The translations under genes were made by a program, and so were the position numbers. This document shows positions 1 through 8,767 of a stretch of DNA of 21,700 bases, in pieces. The notes below the pieces were generated by a model that saw only the letters and a program-made list of their open reading frames with translations, did no database searches and was not told the DNA's origin. Source of the DNA: a bacterium (lineage in GTDB: Bacteria; SZUA-79; Acidulodesulfobacterales; Acidulodesulfobacteraceae). The first letter of the stretch is position 1, and each line of letters begins with the position of its first letter. The stretch is from NCBI GenBank assembly GCA_021788495.1, contig JAJYKQ010000014.1, forward strand, positions 1 to 21,700, in the 5' to 3' direction.

Positions 1-18
1 CCCTATAAAAGTCAAGAT

Positions 19-57
19 TTTTTTCACAGAATTTTTTCACAGAATTTTTTCACAGAA
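19..57. repeat. Three perfect 13-bp tandem repeats
   Basis: The unit TTTTTTCACAGAA occurs three times back to back with no mismatch (19-31, 32-44, 45-57). It lies in the AT-rich spacer beyond the 3' end of the GspI gene. I see no gene in positions 1-193. The T-runs would read as A-runs in the direction of the gspI transcript, so this is not an ordinary intrinsic terminator for it. Confidence 0.9.
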
Positions 58-60
58 AAT

Positions 61-100
61 TTTAATCATACTTAATCATACTTAATCATACATAATCATA
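61..100. repeat. Four 10-bp tandem repeats
   Basis: Four consecutive 10-mers read TTTAATCATA, CTTAATCATA, CTTAATCATA and CATAATCATA. Only the first two bases of the unit vary. The array directly follows the 13-bp array with a 3-base spacer. Both are short, purely tandem and without spacers, so they are simple-sequence repeats rather than a CRISPR array. Confidence 0.85.
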
Positions 101-193
101 CATATGTTAAACGTTTCTGGTTTTTTTATTGTAAATTATTAAATTAATTTTAAGGCGTGATTTTATGATTTTTTATTTTTTTAGCCTAAAAAT

Positions 194-625
194 CTACTGC
201 GCAAGGGATTTAAGGGTAACGCCGCTTTTTGGAGTATGCCCTTTTTTGAAAACGGTTATTTTTATCATATAAATGCCGGGGTAGGAGGTTTTGCTTATCG
301 ATTTTTTGACTATATAACCTTTTGCGCCGCGTATTTTTTCCTGTTTGTTCATTATATATATTTCGTTTAACAAGAAAACTTTGGACATTATGTTTTTGGC
401 AAGAACGGTTTCGTAGGCGGTATTGTTAGCGTAGCCGTAATCGCCTACCGCCCTTGCCTGAGCGGCGAGAAGAGGTATTAAGGCTATGCCGAGTATCACG
501 AGGGCAATTAAGACTTCTATTAGGGTAAAACCGCTTTCCGAATAACTAATGGAAACGGCTTTGAAATTGCCAAAAATACGCTTTTTAAGTCGCTCTTTTC
601 TTAAATCTTGATAAAAATATATCAT
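194..625 (-). CDS. gspI: Type II secretion minor pseudopilin GspI
   Basis: Minor pseudopilin that would sit at the tip of the type II secretion pseudopilus in the inner membrane and periplasm. A prepilin peptidase site is clear: G32 then FTLIEVLIALVILGIALIPL, with the conserved Glu at +5 (E37) and a hydrophobic helix after it. The length of 143 residues is near the usual GspI size, and 'IEVLIAL..LGIAL' is the GspI-type N-terminus rather than the longer GspJ or the GspG/GspH forms. The leader before the cleavage site is about 32 basic residues, much longer than the common 5-10. No ATG, GTG or TTG codon lies between the first Met and the cleavage site, and I see no good ribosome binding site, so the true start is uncertain. 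It follows gspC by 96 bp on the same strand. Confidence 0.75.
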   Translation of the reverse strand: MIYFYQDLRKERLKKRIFGNFKAVSISYSESGFTLIEVLIALVILGIALIPLLAAQARAVGDYGYANNTAYETVLAKNIMSKVFLLNEIYIMNKQEKIRGAKGYIVKKSISKTSYPGIYMIKITVFKKGHTPKSGVTLKSLAQ

Positions 626-721
626 ATTATCAAATATGAATTAAATAAATTAAATTAAATTAATTAAATAAATGAAATATTTAAACCTTGATTAAACGCA
701 AATTGCATTATTCTTTTAGCT

Positions 722-1699
722 TTATTCTATCCTGTAGCTCATGGTTATATTTTGAGCGCCTTGCGTTAAATCTATAGACACGTTGTTTTCGTTCATAAGG
801 CCGGATAATAAATTTACGGCTTCCTGAGGACTGGAAAGCGGAGTTCCGTTGACCGACTTTATTATATCGCCCGGCTGAAATCCCATATAGCCAAAAATGC
901 CGGTCGGAATTACGGTTAAGACTTTGAATCCGATTATTTTGCCGTTTACGATATCAGGAACCGCATGCATCTGCGTGAAAATAGAATTTAAATCCGACTT
1001 TTTAATCTTCGACCTGTCGATTAAATATGAATAACGTCCGGTTTTTTTTATTGCGGAACTTAAAGACGACATAAAACCTGCTGGATGCGGAGTATTTATC
1101 GCCGACGGCCCTGCCGAAAAAGCAGAAGCGTTTCCGTTTTTAATTTTTACCAAAGATACTGTAAACCTTCTGCCGAAACCTGAAATTACGGCGCTTTTCA
1201 ATTTAACGGCGCTTAAATAATATCCGGGTTTAATTTCCGCTCCCTGCGGTATAAAAAGTTCTTTGCCGTCGGTTTTATTTACAAAAAAAGCATAACCGAA
1301 ACTTCCGCTTATAGTTCCTATTAACGTTAAATTTAAAGCCGGCGTAAAATCTTTTGCATTAAAATTTAAAAGCGGGCCGTTTACGACGGCGTTTAGCGGA
1401 TTGAACTTTAAAATATCGGAATAACGCTTTATAGTGGGTTTTTTTACGACGAAATTTGCGTTAAAAGTTTTAGGGGTTATACCGGCCTTTTGCAAATCGT
1501 ATTGAAATATTTTGTATTTAATAAATTTTACAGCGGCATTGCTTGCGAAAACGGATATTATAAAAATAACGGATAATTTTAATAAAATTTTATATATTCC
1601 GTCTTTATTTTTTAAAAAGGCGGATATATTTGGGAATATATTTTTATTTTTAAATGCCGTATCTTTAATTTTTAGAATAATGGGGTTGGTAGCTTTCAT
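722..1699 (-). CDS. gspC: Type II secretion protein GspC with PDZ domain
   Basis: Inner-membrane GspC, which links the inner-membrane platform of the type II secretion system to the secretin GspD. The 325 residues show a cytoplasmic N-terminus, one membrane helix at about 36-57, a homology-region segment at about 98-185 (starting NPLNAVVNGPLLN and containing 'LIGTISGS.GYAFF'), and a C-terminal PDZ domain at about 251-325 with 'GFQPGDIIKSVNGTPL'. This order (one helix, HR, PDZ) is the standard GspC layout; PDZ-containing GspC is common while some species have a coiled coil instead. It lies 74 bp after gspL and 96 bp before gspI on the same strand, which supports the assignment. The start is an ATG with only a weak ribosome binding site. 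The general family is clear; the gene symbol rests on domain order and neighbours. Confidence 0.8.
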   Translation of the reverse strand: MKATNPIILKIKDTAFKNKNIFPNISAFLKNKDGIYKILLKLSVIFIISVFASNAAVKFIKYKIFQYDLQKAGITPKTFNANFVVKKPTIKRYSDILKFNPLNAVVNGPLLNFNAKDFTPALNLTLIGTISGSFGYAFFVNKTDGKELFIPQGAEIKPGYYLSAVKLKSAVISGFGRRFTVSLVKIKNGNASAFSAGPSAINTPHPAGFMSSLSSAIKKTGRYSYLIDRSKIKKSDLNSIFTQMHAVPDIVNGKIIGFKVLTVIPTGIFGYMGFQPGDIIKSVNGTPLSSPQEAVNLLSGLMNENNVSIDLTQGAQNITMSYRIE

Positions 1700-1773
1700 T
1701 TGCCATTTCTTTGTTTATTTGTTTATTATTTATTCAGTACTATATCGATAATTTTTTATATTATTAATCTTTT

Positions 1774-3117
1774 TTACCTTTTAACTGTTATATCAAATTT
1801 TATATTTCCGTTTGAATTTTTATAAGATTTTATAACGTTTACCGCAGAATATCTTTTTTTTAGATAAATTTCAAACTTATGCAGATTGCTATATCCTGAA
1901 ATACTGCCTTTAAAATTGAACTTTTTAAACGAATAGTTTATCGAGTCTATTTTCAAGCTTTTTATATTGCCCTTTTCTTCGGAAGAATACTTTAAAAAAC
2001 TTAAAAAAGCGTCGTTGCCGCCGCCGGAATTTTCTTTTATTTTATCATAATAGAACTTAATTTCGTATTTCGGTTCGTAAAATATCTTCTGCCCGGGCAT
2101 GTATTTTTCCAGAATAAAATTTATCTTTTTGCTTATAGCCGTCTTTTCGGCGCTTTTATAATAGTTTTCTTCTATAAGTCCGACGCATATGAATATAAAT
2201 ATTAATACAGCCGCTAAAACGGCATATGGCGCGCTTTTATGAATATGCAGAGCAGAAGCGGAACCGTCTCTTACGACGTCGGAAATATTGAAATATTCTA
2301 AAACGCTTAAACTCTGCGAATTATTTAAAATTTTATTAAAATTTTTTATAAAATTTTTGCCTTTGCCTTCTTCGTCCATTAAAAACATTAAATCCGAATA
2401 AATTGCGTTATTATTTGCGTCGGGTTTAGCATTTGAAAAAATTTCGCGAGCTTTGGAATTAAGGTCTATTGCATCGGATGCAATATTATATATATTAGAT
2501 TCGGATTTTGTTTCGTTAAAAGCTTCTTTATTAAAATTTAAGTCTATTATTTCAGAAACTTTTCCTTTTTTATAAATTACGCCGTAAGATTTATCTGAAA
2601 AGCCGTATTTTAATAAAAAGTCAGGGTCGCTTTCCGAATAAAAACGTTTTCCTATTTTGCACAATACGGAAAAAGGGAAATATATCCGCAAGCCGTTTAA
2701 ATCGCTTAGGTTATATTTATTTATTAAACTTGCTACGATTTCTTTTTTTGCGTATTCCACTAATAAAGTATGGTCGGATAATTTATTTTTAGAAATTATA
2801 AGTTCATTGACGTTTAAAGGGGTCAGTTCTTCTATCGCCGTTTTGGCAAGCATTTCTATATTAGAGTCGCCTTTTAATTTAAACGGATAAGTCAATATTT
2901 TAAACGATACTATTTCTAGCGGAAGTATAAAAAATATCTTTCTATAAGCGGACAAAACGGCGCTTGAGCTTAAATCTTGCGCATCCTGTTCCGACGGATG
3001 CAATTCTTCAAAATAAAAATGTTTTCCGCTTTTACCTTTATATGTCCGGCGTTCTACGCCGCAAACAGTCCCATTTACTATTTTTATTCCTATATCGGCT
3101 ATATTTTTTTCAGGCAT
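1774..3117 (-). CDS. gspL: Type II secretion protein GspL (PilM-like)
   Basis: Bitopic inner-membrane GspL, which anchors the ATPase GspE to the type II secretion platform and pairs with GspM. Of 447 residues, 1-290 form a cytoplasmic actin-like/PilM-like part, recognisable from 'FFILPLEIVSFKILTYPF' (62-79) followed by 'IEMLAKTAIEELTPLNVNEL' (87-106), which matches the GspL pattern of a beta-strand and Glu-rich helix. One membrane helix lies at about 297-315 (YAVLAAVLIFIFICVGLI). The remaining ~130 residues would be periplasmic, as in GspL. Sequence similarity to the family is low apart from these parts, so a PilM-type role is possible, but gspC and gspI directly downstream favour GspL. It begins 104 bp after msbA. 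No Shine-Dalgarno sequence is evident before the ATG. Confidence 0.7.
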   Translation of the reverse strand: MPEKNIADIGIKIVNGTVCGVERRTYKGKSGKHFYFEELHPSEQDAQDLSSSAVLSAYRKIFFILPLEIVSFKILTYPFKLKGDSNIEMLAKTAIEELTPLNVNELIISKNKLSDHTLLVEYAKKEIVASLINKYNLSDLNGLRIYFPFSVLCKIGKRFYSESDPDFLLKYGFSDKSYGVIYKKGKVSEIIDLNFNKEAFNETKSESNIYNIASDAIDLNSKAREIFSNAKPDANNNAIYSDLMFLMDEEGKGKNFIKNFNKILNNSQSLSVLEYFNISDVVRDGSASALHIHKSAPYAVLAAVLIFIFICVGLIEENYYKSAEKTAISKKINFILEKYMPGQKIFYEPKYEIKFYYDKIKENSGGGNDAFLSFLKYSSEEKGNIKSLKIDSINYSFKKFNFKGSISGYSNLHKFEIYLKKRYSAVNVIKSYKNSNGNIKFDITVKR

Positions 3118-3221
3118 ATATATAAAAAAATATTTACATCCCTATATTATTTATTTTATTTATCAATTTATCATTTATTTATATATCGAATATATATCAT
3201 AATTATATCTATAATTATTCT

Positions 3222-5237
3222 TTATTCCATCTGTTTTAAAAGAAGATTTTTATAAATTCCGTCCAATTTTATTAAATCCTCATGGCTTCCGCTTTCGGCT
3301 ATTTCGCCTTTTTCGAGGACATAAATATTGCTTGCCTGTTTCACCGTCGAAAGCCTGTGGGCGATTATCAGGACGATTTTATTCCGGCACAAGCCGCCGG
3401 ATAGTCCGCTCGATAAGCCTTCCTGCAAATCTGCTTTATCTGCGCCGGATATTTTATTTGTCGTCCTTTCGTCTAAATTTAATGTTTTACTAATCTCGTC
3501 TGCGCTTCCGCCTTTCCCGCCAAAAAGAGCCATTTGGATTTTCTTTTCCGACTCTCCGTCCAAAGAAGAAGTAGCTTCGTCGAGTATAAGTATAGGAGCG
3601 TCTTTAAGAAACGCCCTGGCGATTAAAATTCTTTGCTTTTCTCCGCCCGAAAGCCTTAATCCTGATTCATCGACTATCGTGTCGTATCCTTGGGGAAGAT
3701 TGTTAATAAATTCGTCGGCAAATGCTAATTTTGCGGCGTTTATTACATCTTCCATGCTTTTGCCGCTAGTTCCGTATTCGATATTAAACCTTACGGTTTC
3801 GTTAAAAAGAACTACGTTTTGGGAAACGTAAGATATGGAATCCCTTAGCTCCTTTAAATTAAACTCTTTAATGTTTATTCCGTTAACGGCTATAGAGCCG
3901 AAAGACGGTTCGTAAAAACGCGGAATAAGCATCGATATAGTGCTTTTGCCAGCTCCTGAAAAACCGACTACGGCGGCTATCTCGCCTTTATTGATTTTTA
4001 TGTTTATATTTTTAAGGTCGAAATGCTCATTGCCCGCTTTTTCTTTTTGTTCGTTTTCGCCGCAAAAAATACCATTTTTTTTATCGCCTTCGGCATTATT
4101 TTTGCCGTTATCTCCCTTATCGGCATTATTTACGTTATCGGCGTTATCGCCGACATTATCGTCTTGTGCGGCGTAGCTATCGTAAGCAAAATAAAGATCC
4201 TTTATTTCCAGAACGCTTATATCTTTTGGAATCTGCTTAATTCCGCCGGTTTCTTCCTGCTTTTCGTCTAATATGCCGAATATTCTGGTTCCTGCGGCTA
4301 TACCTTCCTGAAGACTGTTATTAAGCCTCGACAAACTTTTTACAGGCTCGTAAAGAAGAAGAATTGCCGTCAAAAATGAAAAGAACTCGCCCGGAGTATA
4401 TCCAAATTTTATAACCTGAAGTCCGCCGATAAATATTATCGAAGCGACGGAAATGCCGCCTATGAGTTCGACGAACGGCACGGTAAGCCCTCTTATTTTC
4501 GTCATTCTCATAAAAAATCTGTAAAGATTGTCGGAGAGTTTTTTAAACCTCTTTATTTCAAACTCTTCCATATTATAGGCTTTTACCATGCGCAGACCGG
4601 AAATAGTCTCGTCTAAAAACTTCGTTATATTTCCCATTTCGTTTTGAGTATCCGTGCTTGTTCTGCGCGCTTTTTTCCCCAGAAGCGTCACCGGAAAAAT
4701 TACCAATGGAAACAGGACGAGTACGGCTAACGCAAGATAAAAATCCATATAGAATACGACGGCTAAAAGGACTATCATGGTAAGAACGTCTTTCATAACG
4801 GCGCTAACGGTGTCCGATACCGTTCTTTGAATGATATTTATATCGTAGGTTATCCTGGCTATAAGAACGCCGGTAGGTATTTTGTTGAGTTTTGAAACAG
4901 GCAATTTTACTATTACCGAATAAACTTCGTCCCTCAGCGACCTTATAATATTCTGTCCAACCGACCCCGTATAGTAAAACTCGGCATAGTAAAAAATGTT
5001 TTTTACCAAAAAAATCAGTATAACGAGCAAAGGGATAAGTATAAGCTCGCTATAGCTTTTAGTTATAAATATATTATTTATAAGAGGTTTTACGATATAT
5101 GCAAGAGCCCCCGTCAGCGCGGAAACTATAGCCATGCTTATTACCGCCATAATAAGTTTTTTCTTATACGGTAATATGTATGGAATCAGTCTCTTTAAAA
5201 CCGAAAAATCTTTTTTTATGTTTTTTTTGTTAAACAT
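3222..5237 (-). CDS. msbA: Lipid A export ATP-binding/permease protein MsbA
   Basis: Half-transporter ABC exporter that flips lipid A-core across the inner membrane. The membrane domain covers about residues 20-310. The nucleotide-binding domain has an aromatic A-loop (YFAY, 349-352), Walker A GFSGAGKST (425-433), Q-loop Q473, signature LSGGE (529-533), Walker B ILDE ending at E554, D-loop SSLD and H-loop H627. All catalytic residues are present. At 671 residues it is about 90 longer than typical MsbA. The excess sits in two insertions in the ATPase domain: an Asn/Asp/Gly/Lys-rich stretch at about 355-405 between A-loop and Walker A, and about 40 residues at 573-617 between D-loop and H-loop. 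It starts 25 bp after lpxB, which supports MsbA over other exporters of the family. Only the first insertion is low-complexity. Confidence 0.88.
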   Translation of the reverse strand: MFNKKNIKKDFSVLKRLIPYILPYKKKLIMAVISMAIVSALTGALAYIVKPLINNIFITKSYSELILIPLLVILIFLVKNIFYYAEFYYTGSVGQNIIRSLRDEVYSVIVKLPVSKLNKIPTGVLIARITYDINIIQRTVSDTVSAVMKDVLTMIVLLAVVFYMDFYLALAVLVLFPLVIFPVTLLGKKARRTSTDTQNEMGNITKFLDETISGLRMVKAYNMEEFEIKRFKKLSDNLYRFFMRMTKIRGLTVPFVELIGGISVASIIFIGGLQVIKFGYTPGEFFSFLTAILLLYEPVKSLSRLNNSLQEGIAAGTRIFGILDEKQEETGGIKQIPKDISVLEIKDLYFAYDSYAAQDDNVGDNADNVNNADKGDNGKNNAEGDKKNGIFCGENEQKEKAGNEHFDLKNINIKINKGEIAAVVGFSGAGKSTISMLIPRFYEPSFGSIAVNGINIKEFNLKELRDSISYVSQNVVLFNETVRFNIEYGTSGKSMEDVINAAKLAFADEFINNLPQGYDTIVDESGLRLSGGEKQRILIARAFLKDAPILILDEATSSLDGESEKKIQMALFGGKGGSADEISKTLNLDERTTNKISGADKADLQEGLSSGLSGGLCRNKIVLIIAHRLSTVKQASNIYVLEKGEIAESGSHEDLIKLDGIYKNLLLKQME

Positions 5238-5262
5238 TTTATTTTTAAGGAAAATTATACTG

Positions 5263-6477
5263 CTATTCCATTATTTTATCATAAATTATGCCTGCCGCCG
5301 CATCAAAAGTATCTACGCCCGCATCTAAAGCAGAAACTACTGCGGATATTTTTTTTAGCGCATTTTTCCTGTACTTTTCGTCTTTTAAAAATTTATCGGC
5401 TTCCTTAAAAATATTTTCGGGGCTGAACTTTGATTCTATGAGCTCTGGAACGACCTCTTCCCCCGCAAGTATGTTTATAAGGCCTGCATATTTTATTCTT
5501 ACCAATATTTTAGCAAGAATATAGGTTAAATAGTTCAAATAATAAAATATTATTACGGGTTTGCCGTAATAACAGGCTTCCAAGGAAGCTGTGCCGCTTG
5601 CCGTTATAATTAAATCGCTCGAAGACAGGGCAAAACCTATGGAATCGGTAAACATATACATATCTTTTTTTAAGGCTTGATTTAAGGCTGAGCTGTTTTC
5701 TATCTTATCCTTAAAATAGGAAAAATCAATCTCTTTTCTGAACGGAAAGATAAAAAAAGCCTTTTTATAGGCAGATTTTATCCGCAAAACAGAATCTATT
5801 ATCCTCTGCGAGTGATATTTAAGCTCGGTTTTCCTTGAGCCGGGCAAAAAAGATATAACGGGATATTTCCCGTTTAATATTTTTTTTGTTTCGGCATCTC
5901 CCGATAACTCCGCCGAGGCCGATAAAATGTCTTTTTTCTTTAGAACATATAAAGGATTCCCGAAATAGTAAGACTCTATACCCTCTTTTTTATAAATATC
6001 CTGCTCGAACGGGAAGATAGTTATAACGAATTTTATATATTTTTTAATAAATTTTATTCTGCCGTAACGGGATGCCCATATTTTAGGCGGAATGTAATAA
6101 ATTACGGGAATTTTAAACTTATTTGCAAATTTTGCTATTTTAAAATTAAAGGAAGGAAAATCGACAAGAATAATAATATCGGGCTTGTTATTCTCTATCC
6201 ATAAACATATATTTCTTAATACTTTTTTTATCGTTTTCAGTTTTAAAAGAACTTCGGTGAAACCCATAACGGATAATTCTTTAATATCGGATATCAGTTC
6301 AGCGCCGGCTTCGGCGCTGTTTTCGCCGCCCATTGCATAAATATCGAGCATTATGCCGTTTTTGTCAAGTTTCTTAATCTTTTCAATCTTTTTAAGCGAC
6401 GATATTAGTCCGCCGGCAAAAACGTCGCCGGAGGGTTCGCCGGAAACTACAAGTATTTTATGCATTTGAAAAAACAT
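5263..6477 (-). CDS. lpxB: Lipid-A-disaccharide synthase LpxB
   Basis: GT19 glycosyltransferase that joins 2,3-diacylglucosamine-1-phosphate (lipid X) to UDP-2,3-diacylglucosamine to give the lipid A disaccharide, at the cytoplasmic membrane face. The N-terminal 'VVSGEPSGD' motif (residues 10-18), the 'PPKIWASRYGRIKFIKK' segment and the C-terminal 'SGTASLEACYYGKP' are typical of LpxB. Length is 404 residues against about 380 for the family. Two starts are possible: the ATG ending at 6477 gives MFFQMHKIL, and the ATG ending at 6465 gives MHKILVVSGE. The second fits the family N-terminus better and overlaps the lpxI stop as ATGCATAA, suggesting translational coupling; an AAGG about ten bases before the first ATG is the only ribosome-site hint. 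It precedes msbA by 25 bp. Confidence 0.93.
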   Translation of the reverse strand: MFFQMHKILVVSGEPSGDVFAGGLISSLKKIEKIKKLDKNGIMLDIYAMGGENSAEAGAELISDIKELSVMGFTEVLLKLKTIKKVLRNICLWIENNKPDIIILVDFPSFNFKIAKFANKFKIPVIYYIPPKIWASRYGRIKFIKKYIKFVITIFPFEQDIYKKEGIESYYFGNPLYVLKKKDILSASAELSGDAETKKILNGKYPVISFLPGSRKTELKYHSQRIIDSVLRIKSAYKKAFFIFPFRKEIDFSYFKDKIENSSALNQALKKDMYMFTDSIGFALSSSDLIITASGTASLEACYYGKPVIIFYYLNYLTYILAKILVRIKYAGLINILAGEEVVPELIESKFSPENIFKEADKFLKDEKYRKNALKKISAVVSALDAGVDTFDAAAGIIYDKIME

Positions 6478-7270
6478 AAACGGCTATACCTTCGGAATCC
6501 GCTTTCTTTATAAACTCCTCTTTCCTGATAACTATCGTGTTGCTCTCAAAAGCAAGGCACGTGGCGTTTACCGAAATTATAGCTTCTATAGTATCGAGTC
6601 CAACCGCGGGTATGTCGAATCTTAAATCCTGATTGGGCTTATTAACTTTTACGATTACAGCGCCCCCGCTTGCAAGTTTTCCGCCCCTTATTATAGCCTC
6701 GTCCGTGCCTTCTATGGCTTCGAGGGCCATTACGGATTTATCTTTTACTACGGCGGTCTGCCCTATATCCGCTCCTGCGATAAGCATTGCCGCACTTTTT
6801 CCGAACTCTATGTCTTCTTTCTCTTTTTTGTTCGGCGACCTCTTGGATGCGACCCCCGACTGCAAAAATACGGAAGAGATATATTTAGTTTGAGGAACGA
6901 TGGTTATTCCTTCTTTCTCCAAAAATTTACAAATAGCATTAAGTATGGTGTCGTCTTTCTTGTCTTTTAGAGACAAAAAAAGAGTTATTGCTTTGATATC
7001 CGGTTTTATTTTTTTAAACATCAGGGTTTTTCTGACTTTACCTGCCATTATTACTTCGCTTACGCCTTCGGATTTAAAAAAATTAACCAATTTGCCTAGC
7101 TGTCCGACGCTGATGTAAATAATTTTGTCGGCGCGGTCGGCAAGGGATTTGTCGGCTTCTTCTTCGATTGCGCAGACCTTCACGGAATAACCGGCCGATT
7201 TTAATTCGTCAATGTATATTAGCGGAAACTCACCATAACCTGCGATTATGCCTATATTTTTATTTTCCAT
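6458..7270 (-). CDS. lpxI: UDP-2,3-diacylglucosamine pyrophosphatase LpxI
   Basis: LpxI hydrolyses UDP-2,3-diacylglucosamine to lipid X and UMP, the step before LpxB. The protein has 270 residues, the normal size of this family (formerly DUF1009). It opens with 'NIGIIAGYGEFPLIYIDELK', a family hallmark, and carries 'DIPAVGLDTIEAI' near residue 225, which contains the Asp known to be needed in the Caulobacter enzyme. LpxI substitutes for LpxH in alphaproteobacteria, many delta-type lineages and others; no LpxH is seen here. The stop overlaps the start of lpxB, so the substrate-product pair is translationally coupled. It lies 101 bp after lpxA; that spacer (7271-7371) is more GC-rich than other gaps and holds nothing I recognise. 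Confidence 0.92.
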   Translation of the reverse strand: MENKNIGIIAGYGEFPLIYIDELKSAGYSVKVCAIEEEADKSLADRADKIIYISVGQLGKLVNFFKSEGVSEVIMAGKVRKTLMFKKIKPDIKAITLFLSLKDKKDDTILNAICKFLEKEGITIVPQTKYISSVFLQSGVASKRSPNKKEKEDIEFGKSAAMLIAGADIGQTAVVKDKSVMALEAIEGTDEAIIRGGKLASGGAVIVKVNKPNQDLRFDIPAVGLDTIEAIISVNATCLAFESNTIVIRKEEFIKKADSEGIAVYVFSNA

Positions 7271-7371
7271 ATTTAATTTTATGTTTAATAGTCTATTAAA
7301 AACAAGTTCTGCAAACTTCGCCGAACTGCGCGCGTCCGCTAACGCCCAAACGACTGCCTTGTTATCTGCCT

Positions 7372-8142
7372 TTACCTTGTGATGCCCCTTTTAGAACCGG
7401 CTATAAATGAAGTGAATTTATCGATTTTTTCGGTTTTTCCTATTTCCTGCTCTATTTTTTCTATGGCAATTTTAACGGTAGCTTTCGACCTGTAAACAAT
7501 TTTGTAAGCATTTTTTATCTGTTCTATTTCTTCTTTTGTAAAACCTCTTCTTTCCAATCCAATTCTGTTAATGCCGTAAATCTTAGCCCTGTCACCCGAT
7601 GCCACTAAATATGGAGGAATATCTTGGACGACCATGGAACCGCCCGCTATAAGAACGGATTCGCCTATTCGTACAAACTGATGAATTGCGCAAAGACCGC
7701 CGAGTATCGCAAAATCGTGAACTTCTATGTGTCCGGCAAGCGTTGCGTTATTTGCAAAAATATTCCTGCTGCCTATAGTGCAGTCGTGAGCTATATGAAC
7801 GTGCATCATAAAAAGATTTCCGTCGCCTATCACTGTAACTCCGTTGCCAGTAATCGTCCCTGGGTTCATTGTTACGTATTCTCTTATTATGTTGTTATTG
7901 CCTATAATTAGTTTAGTATCTTCGCCTTTATATTTAAGGTCCTGCGGAACCGAACCTATAGAGGCAAATTGGAATATTTTATTTCCGTCGCCTATTGTCG
8001 TGTTGCCCTCTATCACGACGTGCGATGCAATTTTATTGTTTTTGCCTATTTTCACGCCGCCTTTTATAATAGTATAGGGTCCTACTTCTGTCGAATCGCC
8101 TATTACGGCTCCTGGATAAATTATTGCAGTTTTATCTATCAT
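7372..8142 (-). CDS. lpxA: UDP-GlcNAc O-acyltransferase LpxA
   Basis: First enzyme of lipid A synthesis, transferring an R-3-hydroxyacyl chain from acyl carrier protein to the 3-OH of UDP-GlcNAc in the cytoplasm. The 256 residues match the family length. The N-terminal two thirds are hexapeptide repeats of a left-handed beta-helix ([20 protein letters not shown] and similar). '[11 protein letters not shown]' at 114-124 contains the catalytic His (H119, equivalent to H125 of the E. coli enzyme), and '[11 protein letters not shown]' and 'GLERRGF' are LpxA signatures that separate it from LpxD. The ATG ends at 8142. It lies 137 bp after fabZ, with a palindromic repeat remnant in the gap. Confidence 0.96.
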   Translation of the reverse strand: MIDKTAIIYPGAVIGDSTEVGPYTIIKGGVKIGKNNKIASHVVIEGNTTIGDGNKIFQFASIGSVPQDLKYKGEDTKLIIGNNNIIREYVTMNPGTITGNGVTVIGDGNLFMMHVHIAHDCTIGSRNIFANNATLAGHIEVHDFAILGGLCAIHQFVRIGESVLIAGGSMVVQDIPPYLVASGDRAKIYGINRIGLERRGFTKEEIEQIKNAYKIVYRSKATVKIAIEKIEQEIGKTEKIDKFTSFIAGSKRGITR

Positions 8143-8209
8143 AGTTATGTTTTATATTCAGTTTTATGGCATTGCCTGAATTGAATTCCTGCACTGTTTC
8201 CATTTTGTA

Positions 8210-8277
8210 TCGGGAAGGGAATTAAATTCTGTCCGCTTCAGTATTGGGGCAGTTCCAGGCCTTAATTCCGACGCTGA
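8210..8277. repeat. REP-like palindrome remnant between fabZ and lpxA
   Basis: The spacer contains GGGAATTAAATTCTGTCC (8219-8236), whose core GAATTAAATTC is a perfect odd-length palindrome. About 45 bases on, TTAATTCC pairs with the GGAATTAA of the first part, so a larger hairpin is possible. A second site with the same core and flanks (AGAATTAAATTCCGTCC) is found before lolD. I infer a degenerate extragenic palindrome family; two copies in a 21.7-kb window are thin evidence. Confidence 0.4.
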
Positions 8278-8279
8278 GT

Positions 8280-8762
8280 TTATTTTGGCAAAAATGTCGC
8301 CATAAGTTCAGCTTCGGCACAGAGAATTCCTTCTACTTCTGCTTTGCCGGAAAAAACCCATACAAACTGTTTTCTTTTAATAAGCTCTACTTTTAAATAA
8401 ATTGTATAACCAGGCAATATAGGTTTTCTGAACCTGGCTTTGTCTATGCCCATAAAATAAGTCAACTTCTCTCGCAAATCGTCGTTTTCTTCTGTTTTGT
8501 AAGCTAAAATGCCTCCAGCCTGCGCAAGAGCCTCTAATATTAAGACTCCTGGCATAACCGGATAACCAGGAAAATGCCCCTGAAAAAAAGGTTCGTTAAT
8601 AGTGGTATTTTTAACGGCGGTAATAGATTTGCCTTTTTCTAAAGATACTACTTTATCTATCATAAGAAAAGGATACCTGTGCGGCAAAAGATTCAAAATT
8701 TCTCCTATGCCGATAACTTCGCCGTCTTTTAAAACGCTTTTTTTTTCTTCTTCTTTTTCCAT
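8280..8762 (-). CDS. fabZ: 3-hydroxyacyl-ACP dehydratase FabZ
   Basis: Hot-dog-fold dehydratase that converts (3R)-hydroxyacyl-ACP to trans-2-enoyl-ACP, competing with LpxA and LpxD for the hydroxyacyl-ACP pool. 'LLPHRYPFLMIDKV' and 'GHFPGYPVMPGVLILEALAQ' give the family signatures, with the catalytic His and Glu at H63 and E77. I place the start at the ATG ending at 8762 (160 residues) because an AAGGA lies about nine bases before it. A TTG ending at 8771 is in frame, would overlap the lpxD stop as TTGA and add three residues, but leaves no room for the ribosome site. The acidic/basic N-terminus (EKEEEKK) is unusual but outside the fold. lpxD and fabZ are evidently co-transcribed. Confidence 0.95.
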   Translation of the reverse strand: MEKEEEKKSVLKDGEVIGIGEILNLLPHRYPFLMIDKVVSLEKGKSITAVKNTTINEPFFQGHFPGYPVMPGVLILEALAQAGGILAYKTEENDDLREKLTYFMGIDKARFRKPILPGYTIYLKVELIKRKQFVWVFSGKAEVEGILCAEAELMATFLPK

Positions 8763-8767
8763 TTCTT

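Noticed and set aside
19..100. CRISPR-like array
   Set aside because: Units of 13 and 10 bases are directly tandem with no spacers, and no cas gene is present.
7271..7371. Small gene between lpxA and lpxI
   Set aside because: The spacer is relatively GC-rich, but I see no start with a ribosome site and no convincing frame.
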